Below, piece by piece: positions 1 to 8,387 of a DNA stretch of 64,000 bases. This stretch comes from CAVZBW01 sp963778465. Its GTDB lineage: Bacteria; Actinomycetota; Acidimicrobiia; Acidimicrobiales; RAAP-2. Position 1 is the first letter of the stretch. Every line of letters starts with the position of its first letter. The stretch is from NCBI GenBank assembly GCA_963778465.1, contig CAVZUK010000003.1, positions 2,232,001 through 2,296,000 on the forward strand. Direction: 5' to 3'. Under the pieces are notes generated by a model. It was not told where the DNA came from. It saw only the letters and a program-made list of their open reading frames with translations, and searched no databases. Position numbers and translations under genes: made by a program.

Positions 1-623
1 GCATCGCCCAGCTTGCGGCGGATGCGATGGGCGTAGACGCGCAGATAGTGGGCCTCGGATCCGTAGCCCGTGCCCCAGACGTCCCGGAGGATCATCTGAT
101 GCGTGCACAGCTTGCCGGCGTGCCGGGCCAGGTAGGCGAGCAGGTCGAACTCTCGGCCGGTCAGCTCGATGTCCCTGCCGTCCACCTGCGCCATGTGGTG
201 CAGCATGTCGACGTGCAAGCGCCCGATGGTGAGCTCGGGCGGCTCGTCCTGGTCGGTCGCCGCGGCGGCGTGGCGCAGGGCCACCCGTATGCGGGCCTCG
301 AGCTCGGCCATGCCGAAGGGCTTGGTGATGTAGTCGTCCGCGCCGGCGTCGAGGGCGGCGACCTTGCGTTCCTCGGCTCCCGCTGCCGAGAGCACCAGGA
401 TGGGCACCTTGCTCCACTGGCGGATCCGCCGGCAGATCTCCAGCCCGTCCAAGTCGGGCAGGCCCAGGTCGAGCACGACCACGTCGGGATCGGTCAGAGA
501 TGCCTGGACGGTCCCCTCGTCGCCGGTCCGGGCCAGGACCACCTCGTAGCCCCGGGCCCCCAGGCCGATCTGAAGGGCACGGAGCAGTGAACGGTCGTCG
601 TCGACCAGGAGGATCCTGGCCAT
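1..623 (-). CDS. kdpE: KdpE-type response regulator (3' end outside window)
   Basis: Two-component response regulator of the OmpR/KdpE class, a cytoplasmic transcription factor that in the Kdp system activates the potassium-uptake ATPase operon. The protein opens with RILLVDDD (acidic pocket), followed by VVLDLGLPDLDG (phospho-acceptor Asp) and ITKPFG (conserved Lys). A winged-helix DNA-binding domain comes next, with ELTGREFDLLAYLARHAGK and HYLRVYAHRIRRKL. The last residues run off the left edge, so only a few C-terminal residues are missing. The ATG at 623 overlaps the stop of the upstream histidine kinase (ATGA), so the two are translationally coupled. The KdpE name rests on that partner being a KdpD-type kinase; no kdpFABC genes are in the window. 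Confidence 0.9.
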   Translation of the reverse strand, partial: MARILLVDDDRSLLRALQIGLGARGYEVVLARTGDEGTVQASLTDPDVVVLDLGLPDLDGLEICRRIRQWSKVPILVLSAAGAEERKVAALDAGADDYITKPFGMAELEARIRVALRHAAAATDQDEPPELTIGRLHVDMLHHMAQVDGRDIELTGREFDLLAYLARHAGKLCTHQMILRDVWGTGYGSEAHYLRVYAHRIRRKLGD

Positions 624-2149
624 CAGAAGGGGACGGCCGACGGTCGCGGCGCCCACCCTTCCGCCGGGGTGAACCGGCTCCCCGGCTCGACCGGCAGGGT
701 GACCGTGAAGGCTGCACCGCCGGCGGGGGCATCGAGGTAGGTGATGTGCTGCCCGTGGGCCTCGACGAAGGCCCGGGCGATCCCGAGGCCGAGGCCCGCC
801 CGGCCCCCTCCGTCGGAAGTCGTCCACATCTCGAAGATGTGCTCACGCTCGGCGTCCGGCACGCCGGCGCCGTGGTCCCGGACGGTCAGGCAGACGAGCA
901 TTCCGGAGCGCCGCGCCTCGATCTCGACCGGCTCGTCGGGCGGCGAGTGGCGCAGGGCGTTCTCGAGAAGGTTGGTCACGACCTGGACCATGAGGAGCTC
1001 GTCGACGTCGACCGGAGGGAGGGTGTCCGGGACGCGGGTGACGATCGCCGCGTCCCGGACGGCCCTTCCGAGGGCGTTGACGGCGGCCACGACGATGTCC
1101 TCGACCGACGTGGGCTCGCGGTGCAGTTGGAGCGACCCCGACTCGATGCGCGTGTAGTCGAGGAGGTTGGTCACGAGCCTGGCGAGGTCGTCGGACTGCC
1201 CCTCGATCAGCCCCAACAGCTCGTCGCGGTCCTCGGGGGCCAGGTGGCCGTTGGACTCCCTCACGGCCGTCACCGCCGCCTTGATCGTCGCGAGCGGCGT
1301 GCGCAGGTCGTGGGACACCGCGCCGACCATGGCCTTGCGCCAACGCTCGGAGGCCTCCAGGGCCTCGGAGCGCAACGCGGCGTCCTGGAGCTGGCTCCGC
1401 TCGATGGCCTGGGCCGCCTGGTTGGCGTAGGCACGCAGGAGCTCGCGGTCGTCCGCCTGGAGCGTGATGTCGGAGACCGCCAGGATGCCGACGGGCCGGT
1501 GCTGGACGTAGAGGGCGACGCTCATGATCCCCCCCGTCGTCGGGTGCGACACGGCGAGGGACTGCGGGCGGCTCTGGTCGCCGGAGAGGGTGTGGACCTC
1601 GCGATCGCTCAGGGCCTCGCCGATCGTGGCGACGACCCCGAGCTGGTTGGGCGACTCGGGATCGGGCAAGAGGATCGCGGCCCAGCGCGGTCGGAACGTG
1701 GCGGCGACGGTCTCGAGGACCTCCTCGAGCAGCTCGGGCAGGGGCTGGTCGGCGATCAGACGTTGGGCGAGCCGGTAGAGGCGCCGGGCGTTGCGCTCCC
1801 GGCTCCTGGCCTCCGCCCGGGCAGCCTGCAGGTAGGTGACGAGCCGGGACACGAGGAGCACGACGAGGAGGTAGACGATGAGCGCCACCCAGTTCTGGCC
1901 CGCCCCGACGGTGAGGGTCCCGTACGGCTTGATGAAGGCCAGGTCGTAGGTCAAGAAGCCGGCGGCGGCGGCCAGCAGGCCGGCGGTGGACCCGCCGAGC
2001 GTGACTCCGGCCACGACGGGGACGACCAGGACCAATGCGGTCGTGGCACTCGCCAGGTCCGGGCGGAATGGCATCATCACTGCCGTGCAGATGCCGATGC
2101 CGGCGAACGCCACCGCCGTGCCGAGCGCGATGCGACGTACCTGAACCAC
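623..2149 (-). CDS. kdpD: KdpD-like sensor histidine kinase lacking the N-terminal KdpD domain
   Basis: Membrane histidine kinase matching only the C-terminal two thirds of classical KdpD. It has four closely spaced transmembrane helices (DUF4118 type), a GAF-like domain, a HisKA H-box with SHDLRTPLATIK, and an ATPase domain with the N-box NLLENALRHSPP and G-boxes DHGAGVPD and GLGLGIAR. It phosphorylates the response regulator whose start codon overlaps its stop. I chose the GTG at 2149 because AAGGAG lies 11 bases upstream; an ATG at 2227 would add 26 residues and overlap the divergent gene. The usual N-terminal KdpD/Usp part is encoded separately on the other strand from 2205. About 508 residues against roughly 900 for full-length KdpD. 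Confidence 0.85.
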   Translation of the reverse strand: MVQVRRIALGTAVAFAGIGICTAVMMPFRPDLASATTALVLVVPVVAGVTLGGSTAGLLAAAAGFLTYDLAFIKPYGTLTVGAGQNWVALIVYLLVVLLVSRLVTYLQAARAEARSRERNARRLYRLAQRLIADQPLPELLEEVLETVAATFRPRWAAILLPDPESPNQLGVVATIGEALSDREVHTLSGDQSRPQSLAVSHPTTGGIMSVALYVQHRPVGILAVSDITLQADDRELLRAYANQAAQAIERSQLQDAALRSEALEASERWRKAMVGAVSHDLRTPLATIKAAVTAVRESNGHLAPEDRDELLGLIEGQSDDLARLVTNLLDYTRIESGSLQLHREPTSVEDIVVAAVNALGRAVRDAAIVTRVPDTLPPVDVDELLMVQVVTNLLENALRHSPPDEPVEIEARRSGMLVCLTVRDHGAGVPDAEREHIFEMWTTSDGGGRAGLGLGIARAFVEAHGQHITYLDAPAGGAAFTVTLPVEPGSRFTPAEGWAPRPSAVPF

Positions 2150-2204
2150 CGAGAGGGATTCTCCTTGTGACGAGAGACACGAGTGTACGGCGGGGGCGGT
2201 CGGG

Positions 2205-3413
2205 GTGAGCGACGCCGAGGACCGCATCGCAGAGGAGGTCCGGCCGACCGGCCGCTTCCGGATCTACCTCGGCTCCGCCGCCGGCGTGGGCAAGACCGTG
2301 GCGATGATCGACGAGGGTGCCCGGCGGGCCCGGCGTGGCCGTGATGTGGTCATCGGGTTCGTCGAGTCCCACGGCAGGGCCTACACGGCCGAGCGCGCCG
2401 GCGAGCTCGAGATCGTGCCCCGCAAGAAGGTGCAGTACCGCGGCGTCGAGCTCGAGGAGATGGACCTCGAGGCGGTGATCCGGCGCAAGCCGGAGGTGGC
2501 GCTGGTCGACGAGCTCGCGCACACCAACGTCCCGGGCTCCGGGCCGCACGAGAAGCGCTGGCAGGACGTTCTCGAGATCATCGAGGCCGACATCGCCGTG
2601 GTGACCACCGTCAACATCCAGCACCTCGAGAGCATCGCGGATGCCGTCGAGAAGATCACGGGCGTCCGGGTGGCCGAGCGGGTGCCGGATTGGGTGGTGA
2701 GGAGCGCGGATCAGATCGAGCTGATCGACTCGTCTCCCGAGCAGCTCCGTCGGCGCATGATCCACGGGAACATCTATCCCCGCGACAAGGTGCCCGCGGC
2801 ACTGTCGGGGTTCTTCCGGACCGAGAACCTGGCGGCCCTGCGGGAGCTCGCGCTGCGCTTCGTGGCCGACGAGACCGAGGACGAGATCCAGCAGTACCTC
2901 TCGACCCACCACGGGGTGTCGTGGGACACGACGGAGCGGATCCTCGTGGCGGTCTCGGGCGCCCCCACTGTGGCACCCGTCGTGCGCCGAGCCGCCCGGT
3001 TGGCGGCCAGGATCAAGGGCGACCTGCTGGCCCTCCACGTGGCGGACGAGCGCACCTCTCCGGTGGACGTCGCCCGGCTGCGCCAGCTCGTGGACGACGT
3101 GGGCGGACGCTGGGACGAGGTGTTGGCCGACGATCCCGCCACGGCCATCGTCGACTATGCCCGGCGCCACGCCGTCACGCAGATCGTGCTCGGCGCCTCG
3201 CGTCGCAGCCGCTGGGAGGAGATGAGCCGCGGCTCGCTGGCCCGCAAGCTCCTACGCGCCGCGGCCGAGGCCGGCATCGACGTCCACGTCATCGCCCGGG
3301 AGGCGGAGGAGCGGACCAAGAACGGCCGCGCCAAGACCGGCCGCGCCAAGAACGGCGAGGCCGGTGGCGATTCGCCCAACGCCCGAGACGCTTGGCAGGC
3401 CGGCGACGGCTAG
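2205..3413 (+). CDS. Stand-alone KdpD N-terminal domain protein (KdpD plus Usp)
   Basis: This 402-residue cytoplasmic protein is the missing N-terminal half of KdpD. Residues about 17-225 form the KdpD domain with a Walker A-like GSAAGVGKT (residues 23-31) and a Walker B-like ALVDELAHTNVPGS. Residues about 245-370 form a universal stress protein fold (ILVAVSGAP, IVLGASRRSRWEE). In KdpD this part senses ionic state and nucleotides, including c-di-AMP in some bacteria. Here it is divergent from the kinase, with only 55 bp between the chosen starts. The GTG start at 2205 reads M-S-D-A-E. The C-terminal tail is Lys/Arg-rich and built from short near-repeats (KNGRAKTGRAKNGE). It presumably acts in trans on the kinase; that is an inference from domain content. 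Confidence 0.88.
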   Translation: MSDAEDRIAEEVRPTGRFRIYLGSAAGVGKTVAMIDEGARRARRGRDVVIGFVESHGRAYTAERAGELEIVPRKKVQYRGVELEEMDLEAVIRRKPEVALVDELAHTNVPGSGPHEKRWQDVLEIIEADIAVVTTVNIQHLESIADAVEKITGVRVAERVPDWVVRSADQIELIDSSPEQLRRRMIHGNIYPRDKVPAALSGFFRTENLAALRELALRFVADETEDEIQQYLSTHHGVSWDTTERILVAVSGAPTVAPVVRRAARLAARIKGDLLALHVADERTSPVDVARLRQLVDDVGGRWDEVLADDPATAIVDYARRHAVTQIVLGASRRSRWEEMSRGSLARKLLRAAAEAGIDVHVIAREAEERTKNGRAKTGRAKNGEAGGDSPNARDAWQAGDG

Positions 3414-3440
3414 CGTGCGATCGACGAGGAGGTGACGGCG

Positions 3441-4655
3441 GTGGCCACGACGGCAAGGGTTCTCGACCGCCAGGAGCTCGATGCGATGGTCGACGAGTTG
3501 CTCGCCGACTTCTCCCCGGACCGCACCGAGCCCGAGGTGTTCTGGGGAGAGCAGTTCGACCGGGGGCTCGCGTGGGTGCACTTCCCCGTCGGGCGCGGCG
3601 GCCTCGGGGTCTCGCCCGGGCTGCAGGGACCGGTGCAGCGGCGGATCCTCAAGGCCGGTGCGACCAGCCCGGGCCTCCGCAACATCATCGGGTACGGGAT
3701 GGTGGCGCCCACGTTGGTCGCCCACGGCACCGACGAGCAGATCGACCGCTACCTGCGGGCGATCTTCACCTGCGAGGAGATCTGGTGCCAGCTCTTCTCC
3801 GAGCCGGGCGCCGGCTCGGACGTGGCCAGCCTCGCCACGCGGGCGGAGCGCGACGGCGACGAGTGGGTGATCAACGGGCAGAAGGTGTGGACCACGGTCG
3901 CGCACCTCGCTCAGCGCGGACTCCTGCTGGCCCGCACCGATCCCGACCAGCCGAAGCACCGGGGCATCACCTGCTTCCTGGTCGACATGCAGGCGCCGGG
4001 GGTGGAGGTGCGGCCGCTCTACCAGATCACCGGTGAGGCGGAGTTCAACGAGGTCTTCTTCACCGACGCACGCGTTGCCGACGCCGACCGTCTCGGCGGG
4101 GTGGGCGAGGGTTGGAGCGTCGCCGTCACGACCCTCATGAACGAGCGCGTCTCCATCGGTGGCAACGTCGCACCCCGCAACGCCGGCCCGATCGGCGATG
4201 CCCTGCGCATCTGGAAGGAGCGGTGGAGCGCCCAGACGTCCTCGTACGCGCTGGCCCTGCGCGATCAGCTGATGCAGCGGTGGGTGCACAACGAGGTCAC
4301 GCGCCTCACCAACCAGCGGGCCTCCCAGCTTCGCCGGGTCGGCACGCCGGGGCCGGAGGGCTCGGTCGCCAAGCTGTCCTACGCCGAGGAGAACCAGCGG
4401 ATCTACGAGCTGTGCCTCGACCTGCTCGGCGCCGAGGGGATGCTCTACAGCTCGGACTACCCGAAGGTGCGGCCCCAGCACGTCGCTCTGGGCACCACCG
4501 ACGTCCCCAAGGCGTTCCTCCGGGTGCGCGCCAACTCCATCGAGGGCGGCACCTCCGAGGTCATGCGCAACATCCTGGGGGAGCGGGTCCTCGGCCTGCC
4601 GCCGGAGCCCCGCGGCGACAAGGACGTCCCCTGGAAGGACGTCCCCCGCAGCTGA
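3441..4655 (+). CDS. Acyl-CoA dehydrogenase
   Basis: FAD-dependent acyl-CoA dehydrogenase of about 404 residues, which introduces an alpha,beta double bond into acyl-CoA thioesters. Family marks are QLFSEPGAGSDVASL (flavin and substrate binding), INGQKVWTT and the C-terminal SIEGGTSEVMRNILGERVLGLP. The last contains a Glu just before Gly-Gly-Thr, at the catalytic-base position of many family members. A textbook Shine-Dalgarno GGAGGTGA (3428-3435) sits five bases before the GTG at 3441, so I prefer that to the GTG at 3432, which lies inside the ribosome site. It follows the KdpD-domain gene closely but has no obvious functional link to it. Substrate unknown. Confidence 0.9.
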   Translation: MATTARVLDRQELDAMVDELLADFSPDRTEPEVFWGEQFDRGLAWVHFPVGRGGLGVSPGLQGPVQRRILKAGATSPGLRNIIGYGMVAPTLVAHGTDEQIDRYLRAIFTCEEIWCQLFSEPGAGSDVASLATRAERDGDEWVINGQKVWTTVAHLAQRGLLLARTDPDQPKHRGITCFLVDMQAPGVEVRPLYQITGEAEFNEVFFTDARVADADRLGGVGEGWSVAVTTLMNERVSIGGNVAPRNAGPIGDALRIWKERWSAQTSSYALALRDQLMQRWVHNEVTRLTNQRASQLRRVGTPGPEGSVAKLSYAEENQRIYELCLDLLGAEGMLYSSDYPKVRPQHVALGTTDVPKAFLRVRANSIEGGTSEVMRNILGERVLGLPPEPRGDKDVPWKDVPRS

Positions 4656-4684
4656 GACGTCCCCTGGAAGGACGTCCCCCGCAG
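4623..4684. repeat. 29-bp direct repeat (two copies, period 33) across a stop codon
   Basis: Two identical 29-bp copies, 4623-4651 and 4656-4684, start GACGTCCCCTGGAAGG and are separated by 4 bp. The first copy encodes the last residues of the acyl-CoA dehydrogenase (DVPWKDVPR); the TGA falls in the spacer. Each copy itself contains GACGTCCCC twice. This looks like a recent tandem duplication at the 3' end of the gene. Confidence 0.9.
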
Positions 4685-4715
4685 GTAGCCGCCCCTCCTC
4701 GTCGGGGACGCAAGC

Positions 4716-5426
4716 TCAGGCGGCCAGGTGGCCGTCCAGCCACTCGAGGGTCCGGCGCCACGCGTCGGCGGCCGCGTGGGCGTCGTACACGGCGGGCCGG
4801 TCGTCGCAGTGGAACCCGTGCTGCCCCTCGGGATAGCGGACGATCTCCGTGGGGACCGATGCGCTCGCGGCAGCCTCGCGCAGGCGCTCCACGTCCTCGA
4901 CGGGGATGCCCTGGTCCTTGTCCCCGTAGAGGCCGAGCCAGGGGGTCTGGAGCGAGGTGGCCAGCTCGATGAGCGGAGGGAGGCCGAAGCGCCCGGTCGC
5001 CACCCCGCCGCCGTAGAAGGTCACGGCCGCCCCGAGCGGACGTAGTGTGCCGGCGTAGAGCGTCACCGCACCACCCATGCAAAATCCGATCACCCCGACG
5101 CTGGAGGGTGCGGCGTCGAGGGAGTCGATGGTCGCCAGCACGTCGGTCCGGAGGCCCTCCGCCGTCAGCTCGGCCATGACGGGCATCACCTTCTCGTAGT
5201 CGTCGTACGCCATCACGGGTGAGCCCTGGCGGTGGAAGAGCGCCGGGGCGACCGCCCGATAACCGACGGCGGCCAGCCTTCGAGTCACGTCCTCGATGTG
5301 CGAGGTGAGCCCGAAGGCCTCCTGGACGACGACGACCGTGCCCCTCGGTGCGGCGTCGGGTCGGGACTCGTAGGCGGGCATGGGTCCGTCGGCGGTCTCG
5401 ATGGTGATCTGGCGTTCGCTGACCAT
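4716..5426 (-). CDS. Dienelactone hydrolase family protein
   Basis: Cytoplasmic alpha/beta hydrolase of 236 residues. The catalytic triad of the dienelactone hydrolase family is visible: nucleophilic Cys in GFCMGG (near residue 116), Asp in GDKDQGIP and His in GQHGFHCD. Family members hydrolyse dienelactones from chlorocatechol breakdown or other small esters and lactones; the true substrate here is unknown. The start ATG is followed by VSERQITIETADG, typical of the family, and the length is normal. It stands alone between the acyl-CoA dehydrogenase (convergent) and the M20 peptidase (same strand, 60 bp gap). Confidence 0.9.
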   Translation of the reverse strand: MVSERQITIETADGPMPAYESRPDAAPRGTVVVVQEAFGLTSHIEDVTRRLAAVGYRAVAPALFHRQGSPVMAYDDYEKVMPVMAELTAEGLRTDVLATIDSLDAAPSSVGVIGFCMGGAVTLYAGTLRPLGAAVTFYGGGVATGRFGLPPLIELATSLQTPWLGLYGDKDQGIPVEDVERLREAAASASVPTEIVRYPEGQHGFHCDDRPAVYDAHAAADAWRRTLEWLDGHLAA

Positions 5427-5486
5427 GGGCTCAGCGTAGGTGGATCGCGCCCTTCCCAGCCGGCCCCGTTGCGGCGTGCCGGCGGC

Positions 5487-6899
5487 TCAGCGAAGCGAGG
5501 CCAGGACGTGCGCGACGCAGGCGGTGACCGCCTTGGCGGTGGGCAGGTGGAGGAACTCGTCGGGTCCGTGGGCGTTGCTGCCCGGGCCGAGGACGCCCGT
5601 GGCGAGGAACTGCGCCGCCGGAAACCGGCGCTGGAGCATCGGCAGGAAGGGGATCGTGCCGCCGATCCCGTACTCCCCGGGCGGGTTCCCGAAGTAGGCG
5701 TCGGAGGCCTCCTCCACGGCGTCGGCCAGCGTGCCCTCGAGACGCGGCGCCAACCAACCCTCGGCCGCCGCTCCGAGGTCGACCCGGACGTGCGCGCCGT
5801 CGGGCGGACGTTCCGTGAGCGTCTCGCGGAGCTGCTCGGCCACGGTCGGCGCATCGGCCGAGGGAGGGATCCTCATCGCCAGCTTGACCGAGGTGTAGGG
5901 CCGCAGGACGTTGCCCGCCTCCGAGAGCGCCGGCAGTCCGTCCGCCCCGGTCACCTCCAGCGCCGCGGTCGACGCCTGGGCCGCCACGAGGGTGGCGACA
6001 TCGGTGCCGGCCAGCCGCAGCCCCGGCACCGCAGGCAACTCACCCTCGGGCACGAGGCCCCCGGGAAGCCCCCAGCGCAGCGGCGGCGCGTCCGGAGCCT
6101 CGGAGCCGGCCACGCCGGCCAGCAACACCCGGCCCGTCTCGGGATCCTCGACGCGGGACAGCAGCTGCCGGACGAGGCGGAAGGACGAGGGCACGATCCC
6201 GCCCGCCATCCCGCTGTGCACTCCGTGGCGCAGGACGTCGACGCGGAGCGTGGCCTCGACGAGCCCCCGCAGCGAGGTGGTGACCCACAGCCGGTCGTAG
6301 GTGAGGCTCCCCGAGTCGAGGCAGACCACGAGGTCCGGGGCTGGCAGGTCGAGGTCCTCGAGGTGCGCAGGCAGGTCCGGGCTTCCACTCTCCTCGCTGG
6401 CCTCGATGACCACGATGCAGCGGGGGGTGGCAACCTCGGTGCCGGGTCGCTCGGCCGCCCGCTCCGCGCCGGCGGCCTCGAGCGCGATGAGCGCGGCGAA
6501 GAGGGCGTAGCCGTCGTCGGCCGTTCCGCGCCCGTAGAGGCGGTCCTCACGGCGCACCGGGAGGTAGGGGCCGAGGCCCGGCGACCAGTCCCCGAGTGGG
6601 GGCTGCTTGTCGAGGTGGCCGTAGAGCAGGACGAGGGGACCCTCCCCGGCGGTCTCGGCGACGAGCAGCGGGGTGCGGCCGGGTGGCTCGACCAGGCGGG
6701 TCGTCAGCCCGGGGATCGGGCGGTTGGCGGCCCACTCGCACAGCAGCCGTGCCGCGTCGCGGAGCGCGCCTCGGGCCTCCCATTCGGGGTCGAAGGCGGG
6801 GGAGAGCGCAGGGATCCTGGTGTACTCCGTGAGGACGGGGAGCGCGGCCTCTTCCCACGTCCAGTCGACGAAGTCACGGATCCGGCGCGTGTCGACCAC
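5487..6899 (-). CDS. M20 family metallopeptidase (ArgE/DapE-like)
   Basis: Zinc-dependent M20 amidohydrolase or dipeptidase of about 470 residues. The metal-binding motifs are clear: LLYGHLDKQP (first His and Asp), GRGTADDGY (bridging Asp), and EASEESGSPDL (catalytic Glu and ligand Glu). The dimerisation domain follows and the C-terminal ligand His lies in SNAHGPDEFLHL. It resembles carboxypeptidase/dipeptidase members more than biosynthetic ArgE or DapE. Start choice is uncertain: TTG at 6905 or GTG at 6899; I took the GTG. It lies 99 bp before the TldE gene with no clear shared function beyond peptide turnover. Confidence 0.88.
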   Translation of the reverse strand: MVDTRRIRDFVDWTWEEAALPVLTEYTRIPALSPAFDPEWEARGALRDAARLLCEWAANRPIPGLTTRLVEPPGRTPLLVAETAGEGPLVLLYGHLDKQPPLGDWSPGLGPYLPVRREDRLYGRGTADDGYALFAALIALEAAGAERAAERPGTEVATPRCIVVIEASEESGSPDLPAHLEDLDLPAPDLVVCLDSGSLTYDRLWVTTSLRGLVEATLRVDVLRHGVHSGMAGGIVPSSFRLVRQLLSRVEDPETGRVLLAGVAGSEAPDAPPLRWGLPGGLVPEGELPAVPGLRLAGTDVATLVAAQASTAALEVTGADGLPALSEAGNVLRPYTSVKLAMRIPPSADAPTVAEQLRETLTERPPDGAHVRVDLGAAAEGWLAPRLEGTLADAVEEASDAYFGNPPGEYGIGGTIPFLPMLQRRFPAAQFLATGVLGPGSNAHGPDEFLHLPTAKAVTACVAHVLASLR

Positions 6900-6950
6900 G
6901 CCCAAACACTAGGACCGCGGCGCACCACGCCCCGGCGACCGGGCCGAGGG

Positions 6951-8387
6951 TCAGCTGGCCGGGCTGACCGAGCTCATGTTGAAGTCCGGGACCCGAACGG
7001 CCGGCATGGACGTGCGGTTGTACCACTCGCCGAGCTCCCGCCCGAGGGTCCGCTCGCTCCGCGACACCTCGGTGGCCCGAGCCAGCAGGTCCACCGGGCT
7101 CTCGTTGAAGCGGAAGTTGTTGACGGCGCCCCGCACCTCGCCGTCCTCGACCAGGTACACCCCGTCGCGGGTGAGGCCGGTGACGAGGAGGGTCGAGGGA
7201 TCGACCTCCCGGATGTACCAGAGGCACGTGAGGAGCAGGCCCCGTTCGGTCCCCTCGATCATGTCGTCCACGGTCGTCGCCGCGCCGGGCAGCTCGAGCA
7301 CCAGGTTGTCGACCGGTGCGGTGGGCGGGACGCCGGACCGGGCGGCGCCGGCCCGGTGGTAGCGCAGGCGTTCGAGGACGCCGCCGCCGATCCAGGTCGT
7401 CGGCCCGAGCGGCAGGCCGTTGTCGAAGACCGACACGTCCGAGGACGAGACGGCGGTCGCGAGGAAGGGCGAGCATTCGAGGCCGGGCTCGCCCGGATCG
7501 CTGCGCAGGTCGAGCACGAGCGGGGACAGGCGCTCGCCGACCCTGGTGCCCCCGGCTGCCCCCGAGTAGACGCTGCGTCCCTCCTCGGCGTCGCGACCGC
7601 TCATGGCCTCGATCGCGATGACCATGAGGTCGGCGACGGCCGCCGGAGGGAGCAGGACCTCGAAGCGTCCTGCTTCCAGGTCGAAGTGGCGCGCCGACCA
7701 CTCGTAGCGGCGCAGCAGGCGCTCCTCGAGCTGGGCGACGCTCACGTCGGAAAAGTCGTCGGTCCCCGCGCCGACCCAGGACGAGCGGCCGCCGTCGGGG
7801 CTGCGGGCGACCAAGTGGAGGGCGCCGGTCGGTTGGACGTGGCGGAGCCGCAGGCCGGTCGACGAGCCGAGCAGGGTCGAGCCGACGCCGTGCTCGGCGT
7901 AGCCCGCGAGCACCCACCCGCCGGAGCGGGCCCGGGCGAAGGCCTGGCCGAGCTCGGGGATCACGGTCGAGAAGATCGACAGGTCCGTCGAGTCCGGCGC
8001 CTCGGCGACCGGCGCCGGCGGCGCATCCGGCGGCGCATCCGGCGGCGCGACGAGGTCGTAGGCGTCGGCGGCGGGCGGCGACGCCAGCGCGTCGGCCTCG
8101 GCCTTCCGGACGAGGTCCTCGACGACCACGCGGCCACCCTCGCGCGCCACCCCGACCGAGGTGTCGCCGTCGTGCTCGTGGAAGCTGACCACGGTGACCC
8201 GGCGATCACGGCGGGTCCCGTTGGTCGTGACGGTGCTGTTGGCGAAGCGCACCTCGGCCTCGCTCGAGTCGTCGACCAGCACGACGCACGCCGCCTGGCT
8301 GCTGGCAGCGAGCGCGGATTCGACCACGGCCTCTGCGGGCGCCAGCCCCGACTCGCCCGGCGTCCCCCGGGGGGCCGTCGCGCTCAC
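6951..8387 (-). CDS. TldE/PmbA-like metallopeptidase partner protein
   Basis: Homologue of TldE (PmbA), the non-catalytic partner of the TldD protease. In enterobacteria the heterodimer matures peptides such as microcin B17 and degrades unfolded peptides. The C-terminal half shows the family pattern: GTRVGERLSPLVLDLRSDP, an internal VFDNGLPLGPTTWIGGGV, and an ending with FNMSSVSP. It lacks the HExxxH zinc motif, as expected. The GTG start at 8387 overlaps the tldD stop (GTGA), so the pair is translationally coupled. A Pro/Ala-rich linker (PPDAPPDAPP, about residues 115-125) comes from 12-bp DNA repeats near 8020-8050. About 478 residues, close to the usual length. Confidence 0.88.
   Translation of the reverse strand: MSATAPRGTPGESGLAPAEAVVESALAASSQAACVVLVDDSSEAEVRFANSTVTTNGTRRDRRVTVVSFHEHDGDTSVGVAREGGRVVVEDLVRKAEADALASPPAADAYDLVAPPDAPPDAPPAPVAEAPDSTDLSIFSTVIPELGQAFARARSGGWVLAGYAEHGVGSTLLGSSTGLRLRHVQPTGALHLVARSPDGGRSSWVGAGTDDFSDVSVAQLEERLLRRYEWSARHFDLEAGRFEVLLPPAAVADLMVIAIEAMSGRDAEEGRSVYSGAAGGTRVGERLSPLVLDLRSDPGEPGLECSPFLATAVSSSDVSVFDNGLPLGPTTWIGGGVLERLRYHRAGAARSGVPPTAPVDNLVLELPGAATTVDDMIEGTERGLLLTCLWYIREVDPSTLLVTGLTRDGVYLVEDGEVRGAVNNFRFNESPVDLLARATEVSRSERTLGRELGEWYNRTSMPAVRVPDFNMSSVSPAS

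Noticed and set aside
1..3413. Complete Kdp potassium transport operon
   Set aside because: No kdpF, A, B or C gene is in the window; only the sensory part is seen.
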